DNA of 64,000 nucleotides. It comes from Batillaria attramentaria. Taxonomy: Eukaryota > Mollusca > Gastropoda > Batillariidae. Made by a program: the position numbers and the translations under genes. Under the pieces are notes generated by a model, which saw nothing but the letters and a program-made list of their open reading frames with translations, did no database searches and was not told where the DNA came from. Location of the stretch: positions 596,501-660,500 of the forward strand of contig JACVVK020000143.1 in the NCBI GenBank assembly GCA_018292915.2. The letters run 5' to 3'. Below, piece by piece: positions 1-11,249 of the stretch (position 1 is its first letter; each line of letters begins with the position of its first letter).

Positions 1-938
1 TGGGAAGTAGCCCAAATTTCCCGAAAGGGACCCTGAAGAGGCACCATCGATACAAAGATAATGATATCGATATAAAAGAAGAGAGAGAATACATTCTGGC
101 AGAGAACCCTCCATATGTTCTCTGTAAACACATAAAAAACACTCACTCCGCCCCTTGACATACTATCCCATGTTCTATTCATCAGTTAGTCTATGTGGGG
201 GTGTTCACTTTGCCTTCACTTACAGTCCTCCTTTTTTTTTGGGGAGGGGGGGGGGGGGGGGGCTGTTTTTTTGCTGTTGTTGTTGTCTGTTGTTGCTATT
301 TTTACCTTTCTAGACATTGTTTTTTTATGGAGGATGTTTTTAACACACTACTGTCACATGACACCACTCTTTCATACGAAGCCGCATGATGGCCAAGGAC
401 GCTGCGTAAGGTGTAAGGTGCAGGTAATACATCAACCAGAAGTTGGCTATATAATTATGTCAAGCCCTGCCCGGCACTGGCAACTCCCTGTGTGTCTGCT
501 ACAGTCTCATCACCACGTACCTAGCGTGGCGGTGCCAGCCAGACCTTGACACCATTTCTGACAATCATCACAACAGACCTGAATAACAGACACCGCCAGC
601 TCTAGTCTACTACATGTAATAGGATTAACCCCATATATCCTCACTCAGTCACTGCTCTTCAGCAGCTTAACCTGTCACAAGACCATCACGATAGCTCATC
701 ATTACAAATACTGAGTGACGTGCTGCTGTCAGTAGAGATGAACCTGACACACCTGTGTGATGCTACAATGTAAACGCTTTACGAGGTGCTCAGCTCAAGT
801 GAGCATGGCAAAGCGCGGATCAGCACGCAGTTTCTGCACGCATCAGTAACAACACAATCACTACCTGAGTTGGAGAAAAACACATCCTGTCTCTCTCTGT
901 TGCCATATATATATATCTTGCTCTGACTTCCACATACC

Positions 939-942
<4 letters not shown>

Positions 943-981
<39 letters not shown>
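943..981. repeat. (CA)n microsatellite
   Basis: An uninterrupted CA dinucleotide run of about 19 units in the TESK intron. Confidence 0.95.
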
Positions 982-982
<1 letters not shown>

Positions 983-1229
983 CCCCAATACAGATCAATA
1001 TAGTCCAGAAAACCCTTTTTAATTTTTTTTTTTAAAACTACTTTCGTATCCCTTTCAGGAAATTCAGGCTGCTTCCCCCGGGGAAGCGTGTCACCGCAAT
1101 GCAGCGCCACCCAATAGTGAATACCCTTTCATATTTTTTTTCAGTTTTGCTGCGGGAGGAAAGCCGGATAACCCGGAGTGAAACCCCTGGATGAGCAGCC
1201 CAGTAGCCAGGAATAAACAGTATCACACA

Positions 1230-1345
1230 TATATATCACAAGCTCAACAGGGGGTTCGAACCCACACTTTGCTGTGACAGCAGGGATGGCCGTTCAGTAG
1301 CGCAGCAGCTAAGTCCGACGCGCTACCAATTAGACCTCCGCTCAC
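1230..1345 (-). mobile_element. tRNA-derived SINE head
   Basis: Read on the minus strand, there is a box A-like segment (TCTAATTGGTAGCGCGTCGG) followed by a box B (GGGTTCGAACCCC). The boxes are further apart than in a normal tRNA, and the outer arms do not form an acceptor stem. A tRNA-derived retroposon head fits better than a functional tRNA gene. Confidence 0.5.
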
Positions 1346-1509
1346 CCCTTGGATTCTAATAAGAGCTAAAGATGCAAGTGAACTGAGAAAGCCTGATATA
1401 TATGTTCAGTGTAAGTACATGTACCTGAGTATGTTGGGATGTGAGAGGCGGTTGAGAAGCTGCACCTCCCTCAACATGTTGGAACGGTTGCTGGTCATGG
1501 TGTTCATCT

Positions 1510-1970
1510 TCAGTGCCATCACCTGCCCCGTTATCCGATGTGTCACCTGTAACAATGACAATACCTGCCCCATAATTCAATGCCTCACAAGTAACAAGAA
1601 CACATGCCAGGTTATCCACTGTGTTGCTTGTAACTATGACAACACCTGACCCATAATCTGATGTGTCACCTTAACTATGACATTTCTGACACCTTCACTG
1701 ACATCACCTGCAAATATGACAACACCTGACATGTTAACTGATTTGTCACCTGTAACTGTGACAACACCTGCCCTTTTCTGATGCGTTACCTGTAACTATG
1801 ACAATGCTTATTCTGTCATCTGATATAATATGCAACTATGTCAATACCCGCCCCATAATGTAATGCACCACATAACTGCACTAAGAAAACAATTGCTTCA
1901 CATGTCCCACTTCTAACATGTGCAACATTTACCCTGTTATCCAGTGTCTAAAATGTATGTACATGTAACA
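1510..1970. repeat. Imperfect ~50-bp tandem repeat
   Basis: Diverged repeats built around TGTAACTATGACAACACCTG and a following TTATCTGATGTGTCACC-like segment recur about eight times. Unit length drifts, so this is an old, decayed minisatellite. Confidence 0.65.
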
Positions 1971-2486
1971 ACGACAAGGTCTTTCCATTGTGTGCCAGCA
2001 CGAACTCTTATCGAAGGCACTGGTAGTTAGGTCTTGCCTCGAATGGGAGTTTAGGGTATGTTTTAACTCATGAAACAAAAAGGCTGCTTCATTCACAGTG
2101 ACTTTGTTTCAAAACACCACATCAATCTGGAGAAACATACTACCATAACAAACAAGCATAGTGATACGTCATTCTACATGTATACATCATTCTATGTGTA
2201 ACACAGCAGCTGCTGGTGACAACGCTTTATCATTATGAACGACTGGCTGCTCGAAAACCAAAATATATTTATAAACATGTACTCTCCACGACAATGAAAA
2301 GACTGGCAGAACATCACGACCTTTTTAGTTTCAGCCAGCGCTTGCCTTTCAACAGTCTTTCCATCACTTTGATACTGTAGTACATGTATCTTGGTGACGG
2401 GTACTGTGTTTAGTGATGCTCTCACCTATTCAACCAGGCAGAAAGGATGCAGCCAAGCAGAGACTGATCTTATCAACCCTTCTATT

Positions 2487-2583
2487 CATAATGGCACACA
2501 GTGTAAAGCCTTCTATAGTATATATCTACAGCATCATAATGGCACACAGTGTAAAGCCTTCTATAGTATATATCTACAGCATC
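2487..2583. repeat. Direct duplication, ~47-48 bp x 2
   Basis: The segment from CATAATGGCACACAGTG to ATATCTACAGCAT occurs twice head to tail without visible change, implying recent tandem duplication. Confidence 0.9.
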
Positions 2584-2924
2584 ATTTTGCAGTCCACAGG
2601 AAAGCACCAGTACAAGAAGTTGAAGAACGGTGTCTGTGGGATAGCAGCAAAACACCTTATGGGCATACAGTGTACACATGAAAACAGCATGAGGAATAAA
2701 GCTAGGGACATGGATCTAAACAGAACAATTTTTGATAATGTACAAAAAATAAAAAACAACCCCTAAAGGAGACTAGAAGATCCCTATTTCAACCAATATG
2801 CATGCATATATAGTACCATCACAGACACACTATTACATGTTGCTTACACAATGTAAGTACTTAGGTAAATACTATTTGATAGATATTCGAAAGAAAAGCA
2901 AACTGATTAATCAGTGTGACTTAC

Positions 2925-3197
2925 CTTGAAGACTTCTGAGAAAAATCCTGATCCTATCTTTTCACAGATGAAGTCGTCAAGTCTGGTAAGTGCGGACACC
3001 GCATGGCGCAACGCTTGGTACGATGATTTGGGTGACTCCTTGTTGTCTGTTGGCGATCCCTCTCGCGCATTGTCCTCTGGTACTGACTCCTGGACAGGCC
3101 GGGTGGCTGGGTACACATTGCACGTAATTGTTCGACTTCGCCGAAGATATGCCCGTTTTGAACTTGCTGTAGGGCATTTCTCCATTTCGGCTATCAT
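2925..3197 (-). CDS. TESK: TESK-like protein kinase, first coding exon
   Basis: This minus-strand exon encodes 91 residues from an ATG at 3197 to a consensus donor (AAG followed by GTAAGT, intron starting at 2924), phase 0. The C-terminal part matches the start of testis-specific dual-specificity kinases TESK1/TESK2: a serine-tyrosine plus [15 protein letters not shown] stretch, then [13 protein letters not shown], which is the glycine-rich ATP-binding loop (GxGxFxxV). TESK enzymes belong to the TESK/LIMK group and phosphorylate cofilin to control actin turnover. The first ~55 residues are low-complexity and basic, as is common for TESK N-termini. A second in-frame ATG lies four codons downstream. 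The remaining kinase exons must lie left of the window. TESK1 and TESK2 cannot be separated from this exon alone. Confidence 0.85.
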
Positions 3198-3718
3198 GTT
3201 GCTAATAAATCAGGCACCACAGACTTGAAACCATACTAAATCGAGTAGTTTTGGGGTTTTTTGTTAACAAGACACGTTTTGTCCGAACTACATCTTCGTT
3301 GTATATGCTACTTGTGTACGGTTTTGATCAGTGAAACAAGGACAGCGAAACACGGGTGGTGGAAGAAACTGGAAGATGCGGGGGTGGGGACCGCCGGCTT
3401 CCATTTCCAAAGGAGCACACCACACCACCCTCAATCTGCGACAAACTCCCAGAATGGTGCCTTCGCATTTCCATCAAAACAGAAGATATTCCGTCATGAA
3501 GCCTGACACAAGTCAAAAATGCAGCAAAGAAGAACACAGCCCTGCTCAGAGCTGACTGTAAAGCGGAAACACAGGAGGTAAACAAAACCCCTTCCCCTGC
3601 TTGTAACAGACGAATCGCCTCTGCGTGGAGCAGATCGAGTTGCACACACACACGGAAGGCGAATGTTTTGGTGCGGTGCATGACGGGAGAGTGGGAAACG
3701 AGGTCAACTTGTAGGAGG
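3198..3718. promoter_or_regulatory. 5' flank of the TESK-like gene
   Basis: This interval lies between the TESK start codon and the foldback element, so 5' UTR and promoter should fall here if there is no upstream non-coding exon. It has scattered CpG and no obvious TATA box near the start. No exact site can be assigned from sequence. Confidence 0.3.
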
Positions 3719-3804
3719 TAACAAACCCGGCGAACAGGGTCCGTGAGCGCCACGCGACCGGTCATGCGCGACCCGCGCAAGGTCAAAGGCGGCGGGCGAC
3801 AGGT

Positions 3805-4205
3805 CGAAATTGGTCATGGGCGACGTGTGAGTGTTGTGAGCGACTGGTCATGAGCGACTGGTCATGGGCGACTGGCCATGAACTACCGGCGGCTGGTCAT
3901 AGGCGACCCACGGGTTGGTCATGGGCGACGTGTGAGTGTTGTGAGCGACTGGTCATGAGCGACTGGTCATGGGCGACTGGCCATGAACTACCGGCGGCTG
4001 GTCATAGGCGACCCACGGTTGGTTATTAGCGACAGGACAAAATTGGTCATGAGCGACGTGTGAGTGTTGTGAGCGACTGGTCATGGGCGACTGGTCATGG
4101 GTGACTGGCCATGAACTACCGGCGGCTGGTCATAGGTGACTCACGGTTGGTCATTAGCGGCTGGCGACTGATAAAAATTGGTCATAAGCTACTGACCATA
4201 GGCGA
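3805..4205. repeat. Subterminal tandem repeats of the foldback element
   Basis: About three units of ~110-130 bp, each containing GGTCATGAGCGACTGG words, GTGTGAGTGTTGTGAGCGAC and CATGAACTACCGGCGGCTGG. Units differ by point changes and small gaps. Confidence 0.8.
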
Positions 4206-4486
4206 CCCGTACAATTAAACAAACACACACACACACACACATACACACACACACACAAAGTTTTGTGTGTGTTAATAGTCTCACGAATTAATAAGCTCGA
4301 CCCGTGTCTCTCTCAGACCGTTGCCATTATACACATTTGCATATACATACAGTTGTAACCGTTCGGGTTGGGTGGTATTACCCTCGGCTACTGGGGATGA
4401 GCCACTCGCTTGCACACACACAAACAATGACACCATAACCACAGTCTCCCGCATCCGAAAAAAAAGTAAAAATGCGTGCGTGCCTG

Positions 4487-4492
<6 letters not shown>

Positions 4493-4545
<53 letters not shown>
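4493..4545. repeat. (CA)n microsatellite
   Basis: About 26 CA units inside the foldback element, preceded by a short CG-rich run. Confidence 0.95.
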
Positions 4546-4547
<2 letters not shown>

Positions 4548-5189
4548 TCAGCAAACAACAATAAAGAAGACAGCAACAACCCATATCACAGCTCCTTTGT
4601 TACTTGGCCCTCCTGTACACCTGTGTGACCATGACCAAAGATGTGATAATTGCCACTCAACTTACGACAGACAAGTCGGCACGTGCCCGGCACCTGTGCG
4701 CCGTGAGAAACCAACGCGAGCTAATCCCGCTTGACTGACATGCACTTAGACACAATGGGGCGACGCTCTTCCGTGTGCGCCAGTCAGAAAGGCGCCAGTG
4801 ATGTATGGTGGGTGGCCAAACCGACCAACCTTAAGAATCAGCTTGAGGTCTAGTGTTTTTGACAACACCACAATACACATCAACTCCGTTTGTATGGAGA
4901 CGTGTGTTGTCAAAGAAGGATTGACAACCACAAAAAAACACGGGGATGGTCATGCCAGTGCTGGTTGACACTCATGTTGCGTGACTTGCATTGCTCTGAC
5001 TGGGACCTGACGAAGTACTTGTCAACCAGCCTAGAGCTTAGAATCTGTTGGCCGGCTGAAGTATCAAGTACAACATGCCCCTATATCTCGAAGTTTTGAC
5101 CATGAATCGTGGCTGATTTAGGATGTTGATTCGCTTGGAATATAAATCGTCGCGCCATATAATTATGTGTGTGGCTTTCTTTTTTAGAG

Positions 5190-5191
<2 letters not shown>

Positions 5192-5244
<53 letters not shown>
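5192..5244. repeat. (TG)n microsatellite
   Basis: About 26 TG units in the centre-right of the foldback element. Together with the (CA)n at 4493-4545 it lies in inverted orientation inside the two arms. Confidence 0.95.
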
Positions 5245-5245
<1 letters not shown>

Positions 5246-5419
5246 TATTTGTTCTTTTTGTCAGACATTAAGATGTTAGACTGCATGTACACTTGCTAAA
5301 ATGGTTTTTCATGGGCACATACAAGCACGAATATGTCACATAATTGTAGATGCTTGAGTCCTTACCTGTGGACAAAATTCATCTGTTAAAAACGTTGTCT
5401 AGGTGTTAATGACCATGAC

Positions 5420-5700
5420 CATGACCAATTTTGGTATTTTCATGACCTTGCGCGGGTCGCGTATAGCCAGTCGCCCGCCGTCCATGACCGGTCGCGGCCA
5501 CCTACTGGGTGGGGTATAATCAGTCGCCGTTCGCCGCCCGTCGCTCATGACCAAATTTGGAACGCCGCACGCCGCTCATGACCATGCGCGGGTCGCGTAT
5601 AGCCAGTCGCCCGCCGTCCGTGACCGGTCGCGGCCACCTACCGGGTGGGTTATAGTCAGTCGCCGATCGCCGCCCGTCGCCCAGGACCAATTTCGACCTG
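5420..5700. repeat. Right subterminal repeats of the foldback element
   Basis: Two ~130-140 bp tandem copies begin with CATGACC and GCGCGGGTCGCGTATAGCC and continue to GCCGCCCGTCGC. They are related in inverted orientation to the left block at 3805-4205. Confidence 0.8.
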
Positions 5701-5959
5701 TCGCCCGCCGCCTTTGACCTTGCGCGGGTCGCGCATGACCGGTCGCGGGGCGCTCACGGACCCTGTTTGCCGGATTTGTTATATGACTTGTAGTAAGGTG
5801 CATATCGTACGAAAGATGCCTAGTCTGCTGATTTACGTTCTACTGAATGAGCAGTTCGACATGCTAATATGATGTCCGTGCAGATGTCTCCAACCACTTG
5901 CAATGGTGGCAGGACTTTTTGGTCGGCCCAGCTTTGTATTTTCTTCTTAGTGCAGAAGT

Positions 5960-5972
5960 CACACACACACAC

Positions 5973-6027
<55 letters not shown>

Positions 6028-6031
6028 CACA

Positions 6032-6121
<90 letters not shown>
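5960..6121. repeat. Long (CA)n microsatellite
   Basis: Nearly 160 bp of CA repeats with two interruptions (one CGCA, one TGCACATCG). Confidence 0.95.
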
Positions 6122-6122
<1 letters not shown>

Positions 6123-7865
6123 AATGGAAACACATTACAGCATAGGTTTACATAGCTTTATATGTGTGGTAATTCGATAAAAGTCTTAGGCCTCTCAATG
6201 GGAATCTTCTTGAGAGGGTATGGGCAAATTGAGATGTCTGCTGAGTATTGGTGGTCTTCTAGTACACTGTCTAAACATCCTTTGGAACAGATTAGTGATG
6301 CACGGTACCTCAATGACCACATCTGGTAATCTGTTCCACATGTCTACAACCATGAATAACATAACATGTGAATAACATAACACCATGGATAGTCATTATT
6401 TCAGCTTTTACTGTCTTACACCAGAGACATAGCTATGTCTGCTTACACAAGACTTTCTATCACATACACATCATTTTCAAGACCAGGTATGGGTATGTGA
6501 ATCAGCACACACTTTTTTCATCTAAAAGTCAACAGTTAACACAATTATCGGACAGCTTTTCTCTTTTCTCACTTCTCTGAGACAAGAGAAAACTGGCCGT
6601 TAATTGTGATACTTGTTTTCCATTCCAGTAAGTAGATTATTAGCAAGTGGAGTAGGCTACCAGAACATACACTGATTTATATGCTACCAGTCAAAACCCT
6701 CAACTTGAATTTGCCTTGATAATTATTACTGAGAATATCCCAACACAGACCAAGCTGCTATGCAATACGTATAATTCCAACCAACACATGTAGCGCAAAA
6801 AAAAAAAATCATTGCCGAACACAGCTTGAGTTCAAACTCAAATTAGAATTTTGTCAGGTTTGGAGTACTTTTTGCTAGATATGCACATGTCTACTTGCAA
6901 TAAGGCTGAAGGAGTTGTTTCCCTTGAAATGCAAATTTGCATTTCAGCGTTTTACACCGATTCCACGATATTTTGGTTATATATGAGAGGCAGAGCTACA
7001 TTTAATGTCTAAACGTACGTTTTACTTCGAAGGAACCGCATAGTATAGCTTGCGTCTGCAGTGGCCTAGTTTTACTCTATCATGTCATCTGTGTAAATCA
7101 TGCGAGTGCCCTCCCTTGTGTTCCTTGGCGACGCTGACGCCAACAAGCGGTTTTACTGACGGTGTAGGTGCAGGTATATATCTGTTTGCACTTTTCTCTC
7201 AGGTTAGATGTGAACGTCTGTCGGCTGCTTGTATGGTATTACTTCACACCACTGTAGTAACACTCAAAAGTTTATTGAATGGAAGAGCTTGTGAAAAAGA
7301 GCATATGAATTTCAGCATTATACATCAGTGTAACAGTGAAGTCATTTTTGAAGGTGCTCAAATGAATAAAGAGGTTAACTGATAAAACTGAATTAGTCAC
7401 TCGGAGATAAAACACGGGTCGATTCAAATGTTGTAGTCAGTGAGCATTAGACAAGTGTGTAATAAATTACTTTACTTTGAGAGCATGTGTATGCAAGTTA
7501 GTACATATGTGATCATGTTTCTGATATGCAGAAGGAAAGAAGATTTTTATTTTGGTATGATTTGCATAAAACAGTGGTGATACCCAGGGCTTCATTTCTG
7601 CATCGGACATCTGTCACAGACTGATTCATTTTCAAAATATCCAATTACTGTCTTGCCAAAGCAGACACATGTCCTACCATTTCTGCACTGCAGTTAACAA
7701 TATTCAAAACAAAATGCACTGTACTTTTACAGTCAGTCAGGACATTTCCCATGGATATAAACCCTTGAATGTCAGCCATTATACCTTGGAAAAAAGAAAA
7801 GTCCCAAAATATATGATTCAAACATTCGCCAATGTCCACAGGCAGGATGGCACATATGTCCGCAG
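6122..7865. other. AT-rich spacer without supported gene
   Basis: No ORF here has recognisable content, and no repeat family stands out. Upstream exons of the gene ending at 9158 could lie here, but I cannot place them. Confidence 0.4.
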
Positions 7866-8065
7866 GCAGGATGCCACAGACTGGCTACGAACTGCTACGA
7901 GCCAGCACACCAAGGACTTTTAAATACTACGAAGCCAAACCTGACAGAGCTGCACCTTTGTCCATCCTGAACCGCATTGCGCTGGTTGCCTGTGAACGCT
8001 TCATTCTCCTCATGAACAACACAGTGCTGCTGACCAAACACCATCGCCTGGCCAATATGCAGCAG
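7866..8065 (+). CDS. Penultimate exon of an unrecognised gene
   Basis: An open frame with coding-like composition ends at a donor (CAG followed by GTCTGT) in phase 0 at 8065. It joins in frame to the exon at 8880. The peptide contains SILNRIALVACERFILLMNN, a plausible helical segment. The 5' boundary is uncertain: AG sites at 7841, 7865 and 7879 are all possible, and none has a good pyrimidine tract. I do not recognise the family. Confidence 0.4.
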
Positions 8066-8340
8066 GTCTGTTCTTATACAGTGTACATGTATTACATTTT
8101 CTTCAGCAGCTGTTTTTCTTCATCAGTGAAATCAGAGCCTGTACCGTGTGTTTCCCACCATTATGAGTAGTTTCTTCAATGAAAAGAAAAAGTTTCTTTT
8201 ATTGCAAAAGGTGCTTTAGTGTAAGTTAAAATTAACACACTCACTCTGGCAAACAGAGGGAATCAGTTTCCTTATGTTTAGTACTGAACTCTGCCCAGCA
8301 AAAAATCACATGCTGTCTGGTGCACAGCATGCAGGCACCA

Positions 8341-8490
8341 CACCTCCCCCCCCCCCCCCCCCCAACTCCAAACAGCAACAAATCTTGATCCATTTGATAC
8401 TACATGACAATGCAGGTATGTTTATGTCGCCAGCCTGAGAGTTGTAAGTGTGTTTTACTGTTTTACTGAATGCACATCAGGGGCGCCGGA

Positions 8491-8540
<50 letters not shown>

Positions 8541-8800
8541 GTCTTCCCCCCCCCCCCCCCCCCCCTGGAAAATCTCCCTCATCCCCCCCCCCCCCCCGCT
8601 TTCCCCTTTTTTTGGGCAACGTCCTTCCTTTCAGTGGCACTCTGGTTCGTAAACGTTTTTGTTTGCGCATGCCGCTGCATGCGACCCCCCCCCCCCCCCT
8701 TCCCGCTTTTCACTTTCTCCGGGCAACGTCCTTCCTTTCACTGACTCTGGCGTTTCCCCCCTCTGAGATTCTGCCCCCCCTCCCCCCAACATCTTCCGGC
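8341..8800. repeat. Poly-G / poly-C low-complexity intron segment
   Basis: Homopolymer runs of C (8346-8363), G (about 8493-8539), C (8547-8565, 8585-8597, 8685-8699) and further C runs fill the intron between the two exons. The long G and C runs are inverted relative to each other and could fold back. Length is likely to be unreliable in assembly. Confidence 0.9.
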
Positions 8801-8879
8801 GCCACTGCACATACATGTCAATGTAAACTGTAACTTGCTGCTTTTTGGAACATAATTATAAACTGTCTGTCATGATCAG

Positions 8880-9158
8880 GTTGTTGACTACCTTCTGGGA
8901 AACCACGACGACATCGGCTGCAATGGAGACCGTGGCGACTTCTACCGACGCAAGTTAGCTGAGCAGATCTACATCAACTTTGGCATCCACAACATCACGC
9001 ACCAGAACGTACTGAATCTCGTTCGTGACACCCTGCAATTGGAGGAAGATACACGCCAAGCGCTGGCCATCTATGGTTCAGAACGATCTGCGGCCCCCTA
9101 CATTCGTGTGGACGATCAAGTGCTGGACGTGCTTGCCCGCATTGCTGACATGCACTGA
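8880..9158 (+). CDS. Terminal exon of an unrecognised gene
   Basis: The exon follows an acceptor (CATGATCAG) and encodes 92 residues ending in a TGA at 9156-9158. It starts VVDYLLGNHDDIGCNGDRGD and ends RVDDQVLDVLARIADMH. GC-rich third positions, an open frame between acceptor and stop, and in-frame joining to the exon ending at 8065 all support real coding sequence. It is mostly helical and acidic near the end, with no catalytic motif or zinc-binding pattern. I do not recognise the protein. The spacing suggests the 3' end of a plus-strand gene whose earlier exons lie in 6100-7860 or are unrecognised. No AATAAA was seen directly after the stop; an ATTAAA occurs near 9329. Confidence 0.6.
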   Translation, partial: VVDYLLGNHDDIGCNGDRGDFYRRKLAEQIYINFGIHNITHQNVLNLVRDTLQLEEDTRQALAIYGSERSAAPYIRVDDQVLDVLARIADMH

Positions 9159-9547
9159 TTGTTTGAGTATTTTTTTCTATAACTGTCAGCGCGGGTCAGT
9201 TTGTTTCTGATACAAGAACGTATACGTTTTTCTTTGCAAACATAAGCTGCTGAACAGATGTTATTTTGAGAGTCAGGGTGATGTGGGATGGGCAGCATTC
9301 TTACATATATATACATCTTAAAACATGGATTAAAAACATTAAACTCTAGATGGGTAAGATTTCCAGAGCAAAGGGAAGCAACTTGTGCTGATGTATACAA
9401 GCCAAAGCAATGAATTTCTTCCCTTCCCTGATGTAAACAAACCTGAGTGTATTTTGCAGGACACATGGACACACACATGTATGCAGTTGATGGCAATAAC
9501 CAAATCAATGTGTTGTTTGAACAGAAAGGGCAAACCTAGTTTCTAAG

Positions 9548-9673
9548 TTGTGCATTGGCTCATCGTCTGCCACACATGACCAATTTCTGGTAATTGCCTG
9601 CCGCTCATGACCCGGCCATCGCAGGTTGCCTATGACCAGCTGGGTGCTCATAGACCATATACGGGCTTTGTTA
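9548..9673. mobile_element. Solo end of the foldback element family
   Basis: CATGACCAATTTC, CCGCTCATGACC, TATGACCAGC and a terminal GGGTGCTCATAGACC...GGGCTTTGTTA follow the same order as the right end of the element at 5680-5781, with many substitutions. This is an older, partial copy. Confidence 0.6.
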
Positions 9674-9843
9674 CCTTGCAGAATCTTCTCTGCCTGAAAT
9701 GGAGCATTGTATTGTTGCGCTAGTAAGGTGCGTGGAGGTTGCCTCCACGAGAAGCGACCCTGCTTGAAAAGTTTTAACAGTGACTCTGTGGAAGGGTGGA
9801 ATGAGTTAACCAAAATCAACAGGTTATTTAGAGTCCCATAATG

Positions 9844-9844
<1 letters not shown>

Positions 9845-9909
<65 letters not shown>
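9845..9909. repeat. (CA)n microsatellite
   Basis: About 32 uninterrupted CA units. Confidence 0.95.
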
Positions 9910-9910
<1 letters not shown>

Positions 9911-10384
9911 CCATAATGGTGTTGACTGCTTTGCCCGTTCTTAAGATATGCTGTCTACGTGATCTATGCCAGAGAGATGGAAACACACACACACACAACC
10001 CGCCATCTTCATGTAATCTGCTGCCACGCCCCCACGCCCACGTCTTTTTGCCATAAGTGTGCACAGCTGTACAGATTAGATTGTATTGATACCTGGCATC
10101 AAATTCCACGCCTAACAAGGAGCAGAAGAGAGATAACCATTTTGTTTCAGTTAGTTCCTTGTTTTCACTTCGCACAAAACTGCGTGCCAATGTCGACCAC
10201 AGACTCAGTCTCTTCGTTGCCTTTGAAGTTGAGGATTCATTTTTGATGAAACCAACAAGAGACTATTACATCAGCTAGACCAAATATTCCAGGTATGTTA
10301 ATGAAAACTGATCAATGTAACTTCTGCATGGTGTGTTTATGTACTTTACGCAATAGCCTGAATGCAATGTGTCTCTTGCTTACA

Positions 10385-10527
10385 CATGTACAGTACATAT
10401 AGTATACATGTACAGTACATATAGTATACATGTACAGTACATATAGTACACATGTACAGTACATATAGTATACATGTACAGTACATATAGTACACATGTA
10501 CAGTACATATAGTATACATGTACAGTA
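10385..10527. repeat. 22-bp palindrome-rich minisatellite
   Basis: About 6.5 copies of ACATGTACAGTACATATAGT plus AT/AC. Each unit contains the self-complementary words ACATGT and GTAC (and GTATAC in some), so single strands can fold extensively. Confidence 0.9.
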
Positions 10528-10837
10528 CAAACATTTGGTAAGTTTATGGCGATAAAACTGTCTCAGGCTCTGCACCTTTTTACTTCATGGATTTTTGTCC
10601 AGTGTGCACAGCGAATGAACTTTATCCTTGTGACCTGTTACACTGTTAAAATCAGCAATTCTATCTCCATCAGCATTACTTTTTGTTTACATTTGTTGTT
10701 TTGATGATTTTAAGAAAGCAATACCTATCAGCATTGTAAAACTGGTGTTTTCACCTTGTCGTGACGCAAACTCAAATGATGACATAGGGAAGAGAAAAAC
10801 AGACTTGTGTAAAACGCACTGGTTTACTGTTTTAATA

Positions 10838-11035
10838 ATAATAATAATAATAATGAGTATTGTATAGGCGCTTTACCCAATTTCATGAATCGGCTCAAAG
10901 CGCCGCGAACTGAACCCAACACGCACGCTCACGTGAATCACACGCATTCTCTCACACACTGGACATAAACACATTACAATCACGTGGTGCGAAGGGTCAG
11001 CTCAGCTATTTAAATTTCGGAATTTAAAATTGCAT
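10838..11035 (-). mobile_element. SINE-like element with (ATT)n tail
   Basis: Read on the minus strand, the element runs through AGCTGAGCTGACCCTTCGCAC, a GCGCTTTGAGCC segment and TAAAGCGCC to a terminal (ATT)n run. An inverted-orientation copy is at 40390-40578, sharing the same order and tail. No ORF. The stem-forming GCGC tail is shared with the LINE at 57369-58838. Confidence 0.75.
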
Positions 11036-11164
11036 TTATTTTTTCTAATTTGGTGGGCTGAACATTTCCAAATGTCTTGTTTCACACGGACATGATTTGC
11101 CCATAGTAGTAGTTCTAAATTGTATATGATGCTGATGATACATATTGTCGTGTCCATGGGTGTG

Positions 11165-11243
11165 GGTGATCATGTGTGTTTGTAGTTGTCTTATTCTGTA
11201 TGGGTGATCATGTTTGTTTGTAGTTGTCTTATTCTGTATGGGT
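11165..11243. repeat. 39-bp direct duplication
   Basis: GGTGATCATGTxTGTTTGTA followed by GTTGTCTTATTCTGTATG occurs twice in tandem with one visible difference. Confidence 0.85.
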
Positions 11244-11249
11244 GGAATT

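Larger units (their letters stand above)
1..2924. other. TESK intron 1, repeat-filled
   Basis: No further kinase exon is recognisable here on the minus strand, so this is most simply intron 1 of the TESK-like gene whose first coding exon is at 2925-3197. It holds a G run (about 243-262), a (CA)n tract, a tRNA-like SINE, an imperfect minisatellite and a 48-bp direct duplication. Short ORFs across it have no recognisable content. Confidence 0.5.
3719..5781. mobile_element. Foldback-type non-autonomous DNA transposon
   Basis: The ends at about 3721-3830 and 5680-5779 are near-perfect inverted complements over roughly 100 bp. The outermost parts read ACAAAC(C)CGGCGAACAGGG on the left and, inverted, ACAAATCCGGCAAACAGGG on the right. 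A TA dinucleotide flanks each end and may be the target duplication. Inside each end are tandem blocks built on GGTCATGGGCGACTGG-type words. No transposase ORF is visible; the centre holds microsatellites and unrecognised sequence. The superfamily is not determined. A foldback or TA-targeting MITE-like element is the best description. Confidence 0.7.

Noticed and set aside
1230..1345. A tRNA gene on the minus strand.
   Set aside because: Boxes A and B are present but too far apart, and the acceptor arms do not pair; called a SINE head instead.
5820..6180. Cys-Val and His-Thr repeat ORFs at many CA/TG tracts, here and elsewhere.
   Set aside because: Translations of dinucleotide repeats.
8448..8833. 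Glycine/proline-rich ORFs.
   Set aside because: Translations of G and C homopolymers in an intron.
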